A DNA stretch of 58,300 bases from NCBI GenBank assembly GCA_019694155.1, contig JAIBCN010000059.1, positions 1 to 58,300 of the forward strand, written 5' to 3'. A model generated the notes under the pieces. It did not search any database. It saw only the letters and a list, made by a program, of their open reading frames with translations, and was not told the origin of the DNA. The DNA comes from Vicinamibacteria bacterium. GTDB taxonomy: Bacteria > Acidobacteriota > Vicinamibacteria > Fen-336 > JAGNNV01. This document shows positions 25,921 through 34,799 of this stretch, piece by piece; within the stretch, counting starts at the first letter, position 1, and each line of letters starts with the position of its first letter. The position numbers and the translations under genes were made by a program.

Positions 25921-27022
25921 CGGGCCACTCCAGAGTCACCAGGGCGCCGCCCTCGGCGCGATTTTCAGCGCGCGCACGGCCGTTGTGCTGTTCGGCGACG
26001 CGCTGGACGATCGCGAGGCCCAGGCCCGTGCCGCCCGGTCGTCTCGAGAAGAAGGGTTCGAATACACGCGGCAGCGCCTCGGGTCGGAAGCCTGCCCCGC
26101 TGTCGGTCACCCGGCAGCGCGCCCAGAGTTCTCCCGGGCTCTCGTCGAAATCGACCTCGACGAGGACGGCGCCGCCGGGGCGCGAGTGCTGGATGGCGTT
26201 TTGGATCAGGTTCTCTATGGCCTGCTGAATACGGCGTTGCTCCATGCGTGGTTGCAGTTCTTCATTCCCCCGCAACTCTAAGGTCACACCGGCCTCGCGA
26301 GCCATCTCGGCGGCGTTTCTTGCCGCCGCGCGCGCCACATCCAGGAGACCGGCCCGGCGGGAGATCTCCCCGGTGGGCCGGCCATAGTCCAGGAGGGCCT
26401 TCATCAGGTCGTTGATCCGCGTGATCGACCGATGCAGAGCGGGCAGGACGGCGGCGAGGCCCGGGTCTCCCTCCCGTTCGATGGCGAGAGCGTCCAGGTT
26501 CACGGTGAGACTCGCAAGAGGGCCGCGCACGTCGTGGGCGACGGCGGCCACGATGGCGCCGAGGCGCGCGAAGGCCGCGTCGTTGTTCATCTTCCTCTGA
26601 AGCTGGACCAGCTCGGTGGTGTCCTGGAGCAGCAGCACGGTGCGTGTGCCGGAGGCATGATCCATGTCGGACACGGCGCTGCAGCGCACGAGGCACGAGC
26701 CTCCACCGGGAAGGTCGTCGAGGTGTCGCTCAGCGGGCGACCCGGTGCGTTGAGCCGTTCGCGCCAGCTCGAGGCCCGTCCGGCAGGGCTCGCGATCGCA
26801 GAAGTCCGGGAACGAACGGCCGATCGCGTCGCGGATCTGCACGCCCAGATGGCGCGCCGCCGCCCGGTTGAGATCGAAGATCCGGTCGGAGCCGTCCAGG
26901 ACCAGGAGCGGGGTCTGGAGCGAGTCCACGGTGGAGCGCCACAACGCGGCCGTCGTGGTCACAAAGGCGTTCAGGCGGGAGGCCTCGCGTTCGGCCTGGC
27001 GGCGCTCCGTCACGTCGTCCAC
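25913..27022 (-). CDS. C-terminal fragment of the frameshifted kinase: PAS-HisKA-HATPase
   Basis: This 369-residue frame opens with a GTG (VDDVTERRQAE). It carries a PAS domain (DSLQTPLLVLDGSDRIFDLN), the phosphorylatable histidine in VAHDVRGPL, and a complete ATPase lid. If translated alone it would be a soluble kinase able to phosphorylate the overlapping regulator. The same frame is open upstream of 27022 and continues the preceding PAS domain, which shows it is part of a longer ancestral gene. Confidence 0.6.
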   Translation of the reverse strand: MDDVTERRQAEREASRLNAFVTTTAALWRSTVDSLQTPLLVLDGSDRIFDLNRAAARHLGVQIRDAIGRSFPDFCDREPCRTGLELARTAQRTGSPAERHLDDLPGGGSCLVRCSAVSDMDHASGTRTVLLLQDTTELVQLQRKMNNDAAFARLGAIVAAVAHDVRGPLASLTVNLDALAIEREGDPGLAAVLPALHRSITRINDLMKALLDYGRPTGEISRRAGLLDVARAAARNAAEMAREAGVTLELRGNEELQPRMEQRRIQQAIENLIQNAIQHSRPGGAVLVEVDFDESPGELWARCRVTDSGAGFRPEALPRVFEPFFSRRPGGTGLGLAIVQRVAEQHNGRARAENRAEGGALVTLEWPVG

Positions 27023-28355
27023 GATGAGAACACTCGCGCCCGCGCCGTCGAATACGGCCGCGCGGCTGCGGATCTCGACCTCGAAAGTGCTTCCGTCCCG
27101 ACGCCGATGCAGGGCGGGCGCCCGCGGCGTCGTGGAGCCCAGGGCCGCGCTCGTCGCGCGGAGCCCAGAGGTCGCGAATGCACAGAGCCAGGAACTCCGA
27201 GGCGCTCCACCCGTAGTCGCGCTCTGCGGCGCGGTTCACCGAGACGATCCTGAAACTCGACGGATCGTGGATCAGGATGGCCTGCGGATGGTCGTCGAAA
27301 AGATCCTGATAGCGGACGTGAGCCGCGGTGAGTTCCCGCCGGTGCCCCGTCTCGTCACGAAGGGCCACCACGCGCTCGCCTCGCTCCCCTCCGGGCGAGG
27401 CCTCCGAGACGCGGATGCCGATGACCTGATTGTCCTCGCCGCGTTGCAGCTCGATTCGAGCGGTGGCCCGGCGCGCGGTCAGGAGCGCCTGCTCCGCGTT
27501 GGGCAGCATCGCTTCGAACCGCTGCCCGATGGCGCTGTCCGCGGTGACGCCCAGAACTTCGGCCGCCCGGTCGCTGAGCGCGGTCACCCGCTGCTGGTCG
27601 TCGAGTACGAGCAGGGCCTCCGGCGAATGGGCGAACGCGGACGCGCGGTCTCCCGGAAGAATGTCCAGGAGCCGAAGCCGGCCCAAAGCGAAAGGCAACA
27701 GCGCCACGGAGACGAGGAGAGCGAACGGGGTCGGGTCGATGGAGACACCGGCGGTTCCGACCTTCCCAAGCCGCATCGCGTTCGCCGCCAGGGGCACCGC
27801 CCCCGAAACGAGCAGGAGAGCCATCTGCCGGGAAAGGACGCCGGACTGGGTGAACACCGCCCGCGCCAGGGCGATCAGGGCGAAGCCGATGCACGCGTAG
27901 GAGTACGCCGTATGGACCCAGAAGGCCGGCCCCGGCTCCCATATGTTCTGCCCCCTCGACCCGAAGACCGCCATGGGTCCAAGCGCGAAGAGGTGATGGG
28001 TCTCGTTCGTGTACAACGCCGCCAGACTGACCGCTGGCACGATCCCCAGGGCCGTGACCACGGTCGGCGACACTGCGGATCCGAAACCCGCGAGCCGCAG
28101 CGCGAAGACGAGAAAGGCCGGGGGCAGCGTAACGATGCCCCAGTAGGTGGCGTTGCCCCAGAACAGCCGGTCACCCAGGCTCGTGGAGGAAATGTGAACG
28201 GCCTGCGCCGCCGACCACCAGCCCGCGGAAAGCGCGGTCAGGACGAACGAAGGTGTCGCGTCGGAGGGTCGCTTCAGGGCGGCAAAGATCGCCACCAGAA
28301 GGGCGACCGCCGCCTGGCCCAGCAGGAGGAGAGACGCGGAATAGTGGTCTGACAT
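26730..28355 (-). CDS. N-terminal fragment of the frameshifted kinase: 7TM plus PAS
   Basis: This in-frame part begins at the ATG of MSDHYSAS. It contains the seven-helix sensor region, one complete PAS and about half of a second PAS. From about 27120 down to the stop near 26730 the frame is an out-of-phase read of the real third PAS (Arg/Gly-rich). If the shift is genuine, the cell makes a membrane sensor of about 410 functional residues without kinase output. Confidence 0.6.
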   Translation of the reverse strand: MSDHYSASLLLLGQAAVALLVAIFAALKRPSDATPSFVLTALSAGWWSAAQAVHISSTSLGDRLFWGNATYWGIVTLPPAFLVFALRLAGFGSAVSPTVVTALGIVPAVSLAALYTNETHHLFALGPMAVFGSRGQNIWEPGPAFWVHTAYSYACIGFALIALARAVFTQSGVLSRQMALLLVSGAVPLAANAMRLGKVGTAGVSIDPTPFALLVSVALLPFALGRLRLLDILPGDRASAFAHSPEALLVLDDQQRVTALSDRAAEVLGVTADSAIGQRFEAMLPNAEQALLTARRATARIELQRGEDNQVIGIRVSEASPGGERGERVVALRDETGHRRELTAAHVRYQDLFDDHPQAILIHDPSSFRIVSVNRAAERDYGWSASEFLALCIRDLWAPRDERGPGLHDAAGARPASASGRKHFRGRDPQPRGRIRRRGRECSHRGRRDGAPPGRTRGLPPERLCDHDGRVVALHRGLAPDPAPGPGRLRPDLRSQPGGGAPSGRADPRRDRPFVPGLLRSRALPDGPRAGANGSTHRVAR

Positions 28356-28430
28356 TGGCCGGGCGGCGAACCCTTCGATTCTATGCCATCGGCGGGACGC
28401 AAAGGCCGGGGCGAGAGCAGTCACCGTAGG

Positions 28431-28467
28431 AAGAAAAAGGGCCCCGGAGCGTGCGGCTCCGAGGCCC
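28431..28467 (-). terminator. Rho-independent terminator of the TonB receptor operon
   Basis: A 12-bp stem (GGGCC.CGGAGC paired with its complement, one mismatch, 5-nt loop) spans 28439-28467. On the minus strand it is followed by TTTTTCTT. It lies about 60 bp after the receptor stop codon and before the kinase gene. Confidence 0.85.
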
Positions 28468-28526
28468 TGGAACCGCCGTCCTCTTTCAGGAACGGCGGCA
28501 ACGACGGCGGCCCGCTCGGGCCGTTA

Positions 28527-31370
28527 CTAGAACGACCAGCGCGCGCCCACCTGGATCTGCCGGGGAGGCGTGATCGCGGCCGGACCGCCGAACGGCACCG
28601 AGGTGGTCGATCCGAGGGCGGCGGGCGGCGGGTTGAAGACGCCGGTGCCGCCTACGTTGTTGAACACCGAGGTAACGGTGTCGACATTCAGCGCGTTCGT
28701 GATGTCGGAGTAGACGGACAGGCGGTGATCTCCCTTGATCGTAAAGATCTTCTCGAGCCGAAGGTCGAGGATGTTCAGAGTGTCAAGCCGGCGGCTGCCC
28801 CGTGGTTCGAGGGACGGGCGACGGCCGGCGGAGCTCGCGAAGTAATACCCCGTCGTCGAGTAGTTCGTGGTGGATCCGCTCAACTGGACATAGGGGGCAT
28901 ACGTGCCGCCGCTGATCGACCGGAAGTACGCGTTGATCGCGACCTCGACCTTGGGAATCTGCACGCCGACCATGGCCTTGATTTCGTGTGTCCGATCGTT
29001 GCTCAGATTTCCGTCCGCGTTCACCAGCGACATGGTCGGGCTCGCGTAGAAGCTGCTTACCCCGTACGTTCCCTCGCTGCTGTTGTTGACGGTGCCCTTG
29101 GTCTGCGACCACACGTAGGACAGCTGCGCGCGCCATCGGTTGGAGTAGTTCTTGGTGAGAACGAACATCGCCCCCTTGTACTTCCGATAGGCGTCGACGG
29201 TGCCCAGCACATTGCCGGCGGGATCGAGATACTGGAATCCATCCGGATTCGTGATGTAGACGTCCCCCGCCGAAGCGGAGCGGTTCGCCCACCGGTAGTA
29301 CGTGTAGGGTGTCGCGGGATGGACGAGATTCTTCCCGTTGGGCGCTGGCGAAGTGCCGGTCTGACGCGTCCACCGGGCCGAGGGGAGAACCTGGCCGATG
29401 AAGTTCTTGTTGTCGCGCATGATCCCGGTGACGGCGAGACGGACGTTGTTGCGCAGCGCCCGCTCGAAGCCGAACGAGAACTCGTCCACCCGCGGGTGCT
29501 TGATGTCGGGATCGATCTTGGCGATCGGCGCCTTCACGCGGTTCACTTCATCGCGGCGGCTGAGCGGGCAGTTGTAGGTTGCCGTCGGCCCCTGCGGTCC
29601 GTAGGCGGGGCAGCCCGCCATGTCCCAGGAAATCGAATCCTGGTACCCGGCGGTGGCCTGCTTGTAGATGTCGTTGAAGATGCCCTCGTAGTACTGGCTG
29701 TAGCTGCCCTTGATGACCGTCTTGGTGTCGCCCTTGGGATCGAAGGCGAAGCCCAGGCGCGGCGCGATGCTGGTGTTCGAGTACAGAGTATCGCCACCCG
29801 GGGCGCCGCCTCCCACGTGGTCCAGGCGGACTCCGAGGTTCAGGGTCAGGCGGTCGTTCACGTGCCAGGCATCCTGCGCGTAGCCCGCGAGCTTCTTGTT
29901 GCGGCCGTTGAGGTCGTAGCCGTATCCGTACGCGTAGTACGGCTGGCCGCCGTAGTCGTAGTAGTAGGTGTTGTTGGTGTGGCTGTAGCGGTCCCGGGTC
30001 TTGCTGCGCTCGACCTCGATGCCGAACTTCAGGTCGTGCTTGCCAAAGCCTTCCGCGAAGTGCGAAATCGAAGCGTTCACCTGGTTGCGGCCGCGGTCGG
30101 CGTAGTAGGACCACCCCTGGGAGACGGAGTAGAGGCTGGTCTCCCCGTCGAAGTGCTGCGGCGCCTTGACCTTCGGGTTGAGGTCATAGAAGCCGGTCCA
30201 GCCGGTGTACTTCACCTCGCTGAACGTCTTCGATCCGAAGATGTGGCGCCACTGGCCGATCCACACCCATTCGGGGGCGTCTTCCTGGTTGGTGAGATCG
30301 TCGGTAGCGACGAGCGCGGAGACGCCGGCGCGGCCGATGATGTTGTAGGCGTCGTACTGGACGTGCGCCATGAAGTTGTTGGAAGCGCTCGGCTGGTAGT
30401 TGAGCTTGACATTGACGCGCGGGCTGACCTCGTCGTTCACGGTGCGCGGGCCGGCCGGGTCCTGGTTGAGGTGATACCGCTGGGCGCTCGCGAAGAAGAA
30501 CAGCTTGTCCTTGATCAGGGGACCCGAGAACTGGGTGGTGAAATCGGTGAACTTGTTGGTCTTCGCCGATTCGCCGAGGGCCGGGTTGATCTTGGTCACG
30601 TCGGCGCCCACGTTCTTGCTGGCGAGGCTCCCCTTGGTGTAGGTGAAATCGAAGAGGCCCGCGTAGCGGTTGCCGCCGGACTTGGTGATGGTGTTGACCA
30701 CGGCGCCCGTGAAGGAGCCGTACTCGGCGGGCGCGCCGATGCCCACGATTTCCACTTCCTCGACGATGTTGAAGTTGAAGAACGTCCAGGCGGTGCCGCC
30801 GGAAGGATCGCGGGTGTCGACGCCGTCGATCAAAAGTCCGTTCGCCGACGAGCCGTCACCGCCGAAGGCGGACTGGGAGTTGATGCCGGGGGCGAAGTTC
30901 AGGAGGTTGGTCGCGGTATTGCCCTGGCGGATCGGCATGTTGTACAGAAGATCCTGGGACAGGTTGTTCTGGGTCGAGGAAGAGGTGACGTCCACCACCG
31001 GAGCCTCACCCACCACGTCGATCGAGTCCGTCTGGCCCTTCACCTTGAGGGACGCGTCGATGGTCGACTGCTTGCCGACCGACACTTCGAGGTTTTCCCT
31101 CCGCTGCGACTGGAAGCCGGCCATGCTCACCACGACCGTGTAGACCCCGGGATCCACCGCGTTGAAGCGGTAGCCGCCCTGGGCGTCGGTGACGGCGTCG
31201 CGCGTGCCCGTCTTGCCGATGAGCTGAACGGTGGCGCCCGGAAGCACGCCGCCCGAATCGTCCTTCACCACCCCGGCCACGACGCCGGAGAAGCTCTGCG
31301 CGGCCACGAAGGCGGGGACCGCCATCACCAGAGCCGCGAGCACTGCGATTGCACGAAGATGCTTGGTCAT
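28527..31370 (-). CDS. TonB-dependent receptor with carboxypeptidase-regulatory domain (Oar-like)
   Basis: A 947-aa outer-membrane receptor. A signal peptide (about 1-24) is followed by a carboxypeptidase-regulatory beta sandwich (about 28-105, GVVKDDSGGVLPGATVQLIG) and a plug domain (about 125-230, NGLLIDGVDTRDPSGG). A large barrel rich in aromatic strands ends in ARWSF. The start has AGGAGG at ideal spacing. It follows a 101-aa membrane protein by 10 bp. Acidobacteria and Bacteroidota use such receptors for large substrates, often glycans or peptides. The substrate is unknown, as there is no SusD or glycosidase gene beside it. Confidence 0.93.
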   Translation of the reverse strand: MTKHLRAIAVLAALVMAVPAFVAAQSFSGVVAGVVKDDSGGVLPGATVQLIGKTGTRDAVTDAQGGYRFNAVDPGVYTVVVSMAGFQSQRRENLEVSVGKQSTIDASLKVKGQTDSIDVVGEAPVVDVTSSSTQNNLSQDLLYNMPIRQGNTATNLLNFAPGINSQSAFGGDGSSANGLLIDGVDTRDPSGGTAWTFFNFNIVEEVEIVGIGAPAEYGSFTGAVVNTITKSGGNRYAGLFDFTYTKGSLASKNVGADVTKINPALGESAKTNKFTDFTTQFSGPLIKDKLFFFASAQRYHLNQDPAGPRTVNDEVSPRVNVKLNYQPSASNNFMAHVQYDAYNIIGRAGVSALVATDDLTNQEDAPEWVWIGQWRHIFGSKTFSEVKYTGWTGFYDLNPKVKAPQHFDGETSLYSVSQGWSYYADRGRNQVNASISHFAEGFGKHDLKFGIEVERSKTRDRYSHTNNTYYYDYGGQPYYAYGYGYDLNGRNKKLAGYAQDAWHVNDRLTLNLGVRLDHVGGGAPGGDTLYSNTSIAPRLGFAFDPKGDTKTVIKGSYSQYYEGIFNDIYKQATAGYQDSISWDMAGCPAYGPQGPTATYNCPLSRRDEVNRVKAPIAKIDPDIKHPRVDEFSFGFERALRNNVRLAVTGIMRDNKNFIGQVLPSARWTRQTGTSPAPNGKNLVHPATPYTYYRWANRSASAGDVYITNPDGFQYLDPAGNVLGTVDAYRKYKGAMFVLTKNYSNRWRAQLSYVWSQTKGTVNNSSEGTYGVSSFYASPTMSLVNADGNLSNDRTHEIKAMVGVQIPKVEVAINAYFRSISGGTYAPYVQLSGSTTNYSTTGYYFASSAGRRPSLEPRGSRRLDTLNILDLRLEKIFTIKGDHRLSVYSDITNALNVDTVTSVFNNVGGTGVFNPPPAALGSTTSVPFGGPAAITPPRQIQVGARWSF

Positions 31371-31380
31371 TTCTTTCCTC

Positions 31381-31686
31381 CTAGCGGACAGGCGACTTGA
31401 CCGGCTTGCGGTCATGGCCGACGGAGTAGACGGTCAGGCCGAGACCCACCGCCAGGAGACCGAGGCTGAGTCTGCCCGCCGTGGTCTTGAAGAACGAGCT
31501 GTCGGTCCGGGGGTTTCCCGTGGCCGGAGCCGCGGTGGTCTGCGCGCTTATGGGCGCCTTGTTGCCGGCTTCCTGGGCCGCGCTCCAGAGCGTGGGAGCG
31601 GGCGCCGGTTCGGCGGCGCCGGCCGTGGTCGCCGCGATGCTCAGGGCGAGAACGGACGCAACGCCGCGCATCTTCGATATCCGCAT
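31381..31686 (-). CDS. Small exported membrane protein preceding the TonB receptor
   Basis: A 101-aa protein not recognised as a known family. It has a signal peptide (about 1-24, ending TTAGAAEPA), a Pro/Ala/Thr-rich periplasmic stretch, one hydrophobic helix at about 72-90 (LSLGLLAVGLGLTVYSV) and a short basic tail ending KPVKSPVR. The ATG has AAGGAGG eight bases before it, so expression is well supported. The stop is 10 bp before the receptor start and the receptor ribosome site fills the gap, so the two are translationally linked. It could anchor or energise the receptor, or be its regulator; neither is shown. A promoter with an operator lies upstream. Confidence 0.8.
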   Translation of the reverse strand: MRISKMRGVASVLALSIAATTAGAAEPAPAPTLWSAAQEAGNKAPISAQTTAAPATGNPRTDSSFFKTTAGRLSLGLLAVGLGLTVYSVGHDRKPVKSPVR

Positions 31687-31745
31687 ACGTGAGGCCTCCT
31701 TGGGTTTGATTGGATCGGAAAAAGTGAAAGCGCGAGGTGCGCAGC

Positions 31746-31761
31746 GTTCACTCAAGTGAAC
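31746..31761. promoter_or_regulatory. Palindromic operator GTTCACT-CA-AGTGAAC
   Basis: Perfect 7-bp arms with a 2-nt centre. It overlaps the predicted transcription start of the small protein/TonB receptor operon, a classic position for a repressor. A GTTCA half site follows at 31772. Confidence 0.6.
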
Positions 31762-31763
31762 CG

Positions 31764-31793
31764 ATTAGAGCGTTCAACACCCACGCGCGTCAA
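31764..31793 (-). promoter_or_regulatory. Sigma-70-type promoter for the TonB receptor operon
   Basis: On the minus strand TTGACG (31793-31788), an 18-nt spacer and TCTAAT (31769-31764) match nine or ten of twelve consensus bases. The predicted start lies inside the palindrome at 31746-31761, leaving a leader of about 70 nt. Confidence 0.6.
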
Positions 31794-31889
31794 GCGAGAT
31801 GAGCGATTCCTCGCGTTCAAAATTCTTGATGGGTGCAGGGAGACGCGTTGACGCGCGCGAAGATGAGCGGCTAGCGTCCGCTTCCTCAT

Positions 31890-34295
31890 ATGGGTCGAAA
31901 GAAGAGACCGGCGCCGCCGGTCGAAGAAACCGCCGCCGCCCCTGGACCTCAGAAACGGTCCGCCGGAGTGCGGGCCGCCGCGGCGATCGTGTTCCTGCTC
32001 GTCGCGGCCGGCGTCGCCCTCTTCCGGAGCCGCGTGCCCGAAGGCATCGAAGGCACACGAGCCTTCCTGACCTCCCGGAAGGGCGCCTCCGAAGTGAATC
32101 TCCTCGTGGTCACCCTCGACACCACCCGCGCCGACCGGCTGGGCCCGTACGGATTCAACCGGGGAACCACGCCGCGTCTGGATCAACTGGCCGAGGAAGG
32201 GGTGGTCTTCGAGCACGCGACCGCGGCGGTCCCTCTCACCTTTCCGTCGCACACCACCATCTTCACCGGCGAATACCCCACCCGTCACGGCATCCGCGAC
32301 AACGGCGGCTTCTTCCTCGATCCTTCGGCCACCACCCTGGCCGAGGTTCTGAAGGGCGCGGGTTACGCGACGGGGGCGTTCATCGGCGCGTGGGTCCTGG
32401 AATCGCGCTGGGGCCTCGCCCAGGGTTTCGACAAGTACTCCGACGAGTTCGATCTCTCCAAGTACAAGATCGTCTCGCTCGGCACGGTGCAGAAGAAGGG
32501 CGAGGAGGTCGTGTCTGACGCCATCTCCTGGCTCGACACCGTCAAGGCGAAGAAGTTCTTCGGCTGGGTTCACCTCTATGACGCTCACACCCCGTACGAG
32601 CCGCCCGAGCCCTTCGCCTCGCAGTTCCCCAACCAGCCGTACCTGGGCGAGATCGCCTACGCGGACGCCCAGGTCGGGCGGCTCCTCGACTGGCTGAAAG
32701 CGAACGGTCTCGACCGGAACACCGTGGTGATCGTCACCGCCGATCACGGCGAGAGCCTCGGCGATCACGGCGAGGCCACGCACGCCTACTTCGTCTACGA
32801 CTCCACCATGCACGTGCCCCTCATCGTTAAGACGCCCTGGAACAACAAGGGCCGCAACGCATCGATGGTGTCCTCCGCCGACATCTTCCCCACCGTGCTC
32901 GACCTGCTCGGCCTGCCTCCGGTGAAAGGCCCCATCGACGGGGCCTCCCTCGCGCCCGGCATCGTGAACGCGAAAGCGGCGGTGGGAGGCACGGCCTACG
33001 CCGAGACCTACTTCCCCCGCTACCACTTCGGCTGGCAGCATCTGCGTTCCCTGCGCAGCAACGAGTACACCTATGTCGATGCTCCCGAGCCCGAGCTTTA
33101 CGACCGCAAGGCGGATCCGGGTGAGACCACCAACATCTACAAGGCCTTCTCCGCGCGCGCCGAAGACCTGCGCCTGAAGATCGAGGCCCTGGCGAAAGTC
33201 GACAAGGGCAAGGTGCCGGAGAGGAAGAGCCTCGACCCCGACACTCTCCAGCGCCTCGCCGCCCTCGGCTACGTGGGGAACGTGATCGACGTGAATCCCG
33301 ATGCCGTGTTGCCCGATCCCAAGCTGAAGCTGCCTCTCTTCCAGAAGATGAACCGATCCAAGGACCTCGCCCAGGACGACGACATCGAGGGCGCCGTGAA
33401 GCTCCTGCAGTCCGTGGTGGCCGAAGATCCGAACATCATGGATGCACACCTCACCCTGGGAAACTGGCTGGTGCGCCTGAAGCGTGCGGAAGAGGCGATC
33501 GAGTCCTTCCGGCGCGCCGTCGCCCTCAAGCCGGACGATGACATCGCGCTCGGGAACCTGGCCCGCCTGTATCTGGCCCGCGGTCGCCGGAGCGACGCCG
33601 AAGATGCGCTGCGCGTTTTCGAAACCGCGCTCTCCCGCAACCCGAAAAACCCGCAGGCCTGGTTCCAGCTCGCCATCCTTTCCATGGACATGGGCGACGC
33701 GGAGAGGGCGAAGCACTCGTTCGTGCGCGCCGCGGAGGAGAATCCGAAGATGGGCGCCGCCTGGATCGGGCAGGGAGCGCTCGCCTTCTCGGCCTCGCGG
33801 CTCGCCGAGGCCGAGCAGATGATCCGCAAGGGGCTCGAACTCGAACCCGAGGCCAGGGGCGGAAGGTACAACCTCGCGCGCGTGCTCGAGGCGCGCGGGC
33901 GATTCGATGAAGCGGAATCGCTGTACCGGTCCGAACTATCCACCTACGCGGATCACGGCAAGGCCCGATTCAACCTCGCCCAGCTCGAGCGACAGCGCGG
34001 CAATATGGCGGCCTACCTGGCCGAACTGCGGGCCTCCACGGAAAAGGCTCCGGATTTCGGTCCCGCGTTCTTCTTTCTAGCCCGCGAGGAACTGAACGCG
34101 GGCCGCCTCGAATCCGCGCGCGACCTCGCCGAACGCGGCCTCAAGGTCGACAACATTTCCGAGGTCGCCCCTCTCGGTCACTTCGTTCTCGCCGATATCC
34201 TCTCCCGTCAGAACAAACCGAAGGAAGCCCAGGAAGAAGCCGCGAAAGGCAAAGCCCTGGAATCACGCAAACGCCGGTCCCTGGACATCGGCTGA
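31890..34295 (+). CDS. Membrane-anchored sulfatase-fold hydrolase with TPR repeats
   Basis: An 801-aa protein: a basic N-terminus, one membrane helix (about 28-46), an alkaline-phosphatase-superfamily sulfatase domain (about 68-400) and a C-terminal TPR array (about 495-790). Metal-site motifs include VTLDTTRADRLGPYG and VTADHGESLGDHGE. Where true sulfatases have C/S-x-P-x-R for formylglycine, this one has PLTFPSHTTIFTG. Thr is at the nucleophile position and His replaces Arg, so ordinary sulfatase maturation cannot occur and phosphoester or phosphoglycerol hydrolysis or transfer is more likely. The TPR repeats suggest attachment to a complex. The fusion is common in Acidobacteriota and Myxococcota, with unknown substrate. 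Confidence 0.9.
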   Translation: MGRKKRPAPPVEETAAAPGPQKRSAGVRAAAAIVFLLVAAGVALFRSRVPEGIEGTRAFLTSRKGASEVNLLVVTLDTTRADRLGPYGFNRGTTPRLDQLAEEGVVFEHATAAVPLTFPSHTTIFTGEYPTRHGIRDNGGFFLDPSATTLAEVLKGAGYATGAFIGAWVLESRWGLAQGFDKYSDEFDLSKYKIVSLGTVQKKGEEVVSDAISWLDTVKAKKFFGWVHLYDAHTPYEPPEPFASQFPNQPYLGEIAYADAQVGRLLDWLKANGLDRNTVVIVTADHGESLGDHGEATHAYFVYDSTMHVPLIVKTPWNNKGRNASMVSSADIFPTVLDLLGLPPVKGPIDGASLAPGIVNAKAAVGGTAYAETYFPRYHFGWQHLRSLRSNEYTYVDAPEPELYDRKADPGETTNIYKAFSARAEDLRLKIEALAKVDKGKVPERKSLDPDTLQRLAALGYVGNVIDVNPDAVLPDPKLKLPLFQKMNRSKDLAQDDDIEGAVKLLQSVVAEDPNIMDAHLTLGNWLVRLKRAEEAIESFRRAVALKPDDDIALGNLARLYLARGRRSDAEDALRVFETALSRNPKNPQAWFQLAILSMDMGDAERAKHSFVRAAEENPKMGAAWIGQGALAFSASRLAEAEQMIRKGLELEPEARGGRYNLARVLEARGRFDEAESLYRSELSTYADHGKARFNLAQLERQRGNMAAYLAELRASTEKAPDFGPAFFFLAREELNAGRLESARDLAERGLKVDNISEVAPLGHFVLADILSRQNKPKEAQEEAAKGKALESRKRRSLDIG

Positions 34296-34402
34296 AGCAT
34301 CCAGGCCGCGACATGGGGACGGCGTCAACGGCTCGTCACCCCGGATCCGGCCGGGGCCGCGAAGCAACGTAACCCACCACTCCCATACCCACGAGCACAC
34401 CC

Positions 34403-34777
34403 ATGACCGATACCACGATCATCCCCTCCGCTCAGGTCACCGCCGCCTTCGCCGCGGGCGGCTCGTTCCTCGAAACCTCCGAGTACCGGCTGGGCATGGC
34501 CCGTCGCGAAGGCCCGGGGGACGCCGAGGTTCACGACATCGACACCGACATCTTCTATGTCTTCGAGGGAACGGCCAACCTGGTCCTGGGAGGCGAGCTG
34601 GTCGAGCCGAGAACGGTCGGCCCGAACGAACACCGCGCTTCGAGCACGCGCGGCGGCACGGCGCGGGCGGTCACCAAGGGGGACCTCATCGTCATCCCCC
34701 GCGGCGTGCCCCACTGGTTCAATGAGGTGAGCGCCGCGCCGTTCATCTATCTCGTGGTCAAGTCGACGAAGCCTTGA
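34403..34777 (+). CDS. Cupin domain protein
   Basis: A 124-aa single cupin. Motif 1 is reduced to EVHDIDTDIFYVFEGTANLV, and motif 2 reads GDLIVIPRGVPHWFNEV with the conserved His. Because motif 1 has His-Asp in place of the usual two histidines, metal binding may be altered. No signal peptide is present. It lies 107 bp after the sulfatase-fold gene on the same strand and is convergent with an exported orphan. Small cupins bind sugars or organic acids or act as oxygenases, and no substrate can be assigned. Confidence 0.88.
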   Translation: MTDTTIIPSAQVTAAFAAGGSFLETSEYRLGMARREGPGDAEVHDIDTDIFYVFEGTANLVLGGELVEPRTVGPNEHRASSTRGGTARAVTKGDLIVIPRGVPHWFNEVSAAPFIYLVVKSTKP

Positions 34778-34799
34778 CGCACCCGCCAGGGGGGTCGGC

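Larger units (their letters stand above)
25913..28355 (-). pseudogene. 7TM sensor histidine kinase interrupted by a frameshift
   Basis: Read across two frames this is one sensor kinase of about 810 codons. It has an N-terminal seven-helix membrane region (about 1-225, with ATYWGIVTLPPAFLVFALR and TNETHHLFAL), three PAS domains, HisKA (H-box AAVAHDVRGPL) and HATPase (IENLIQNAIQHS, TDSGAGF, GGTGLGLAIV). The first frame is good through DLWAPRDERGPGLHDAAG and then becomes Arg-rich. The second frame resumes the same PAS domain at ALHRRRDGSTFEVEIRSR. The join lies at about 27110-27135 in a GCCCGCCC run, consistent with one extra base. It may be an assembly error, a real mutation or a programmed shift. 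It precedes and overlaps its regulator gene. Confidence 0.8.

Noticed and set aside
28383..31400. A 1005-codon plus-strand frame
   Set aside because: It is the complement of the TonB receptor, Val/Arg/Gly-rich with no homology. The receptor has a signal peptide, ribosome site and terminator.
34350..34368. CCCCGG-AT-CCGG-CC-GGGG inverted repeat before the cupin gene
   Set aside because: Short, extremely GC-rich and expected by chance; no promoter elements around it.
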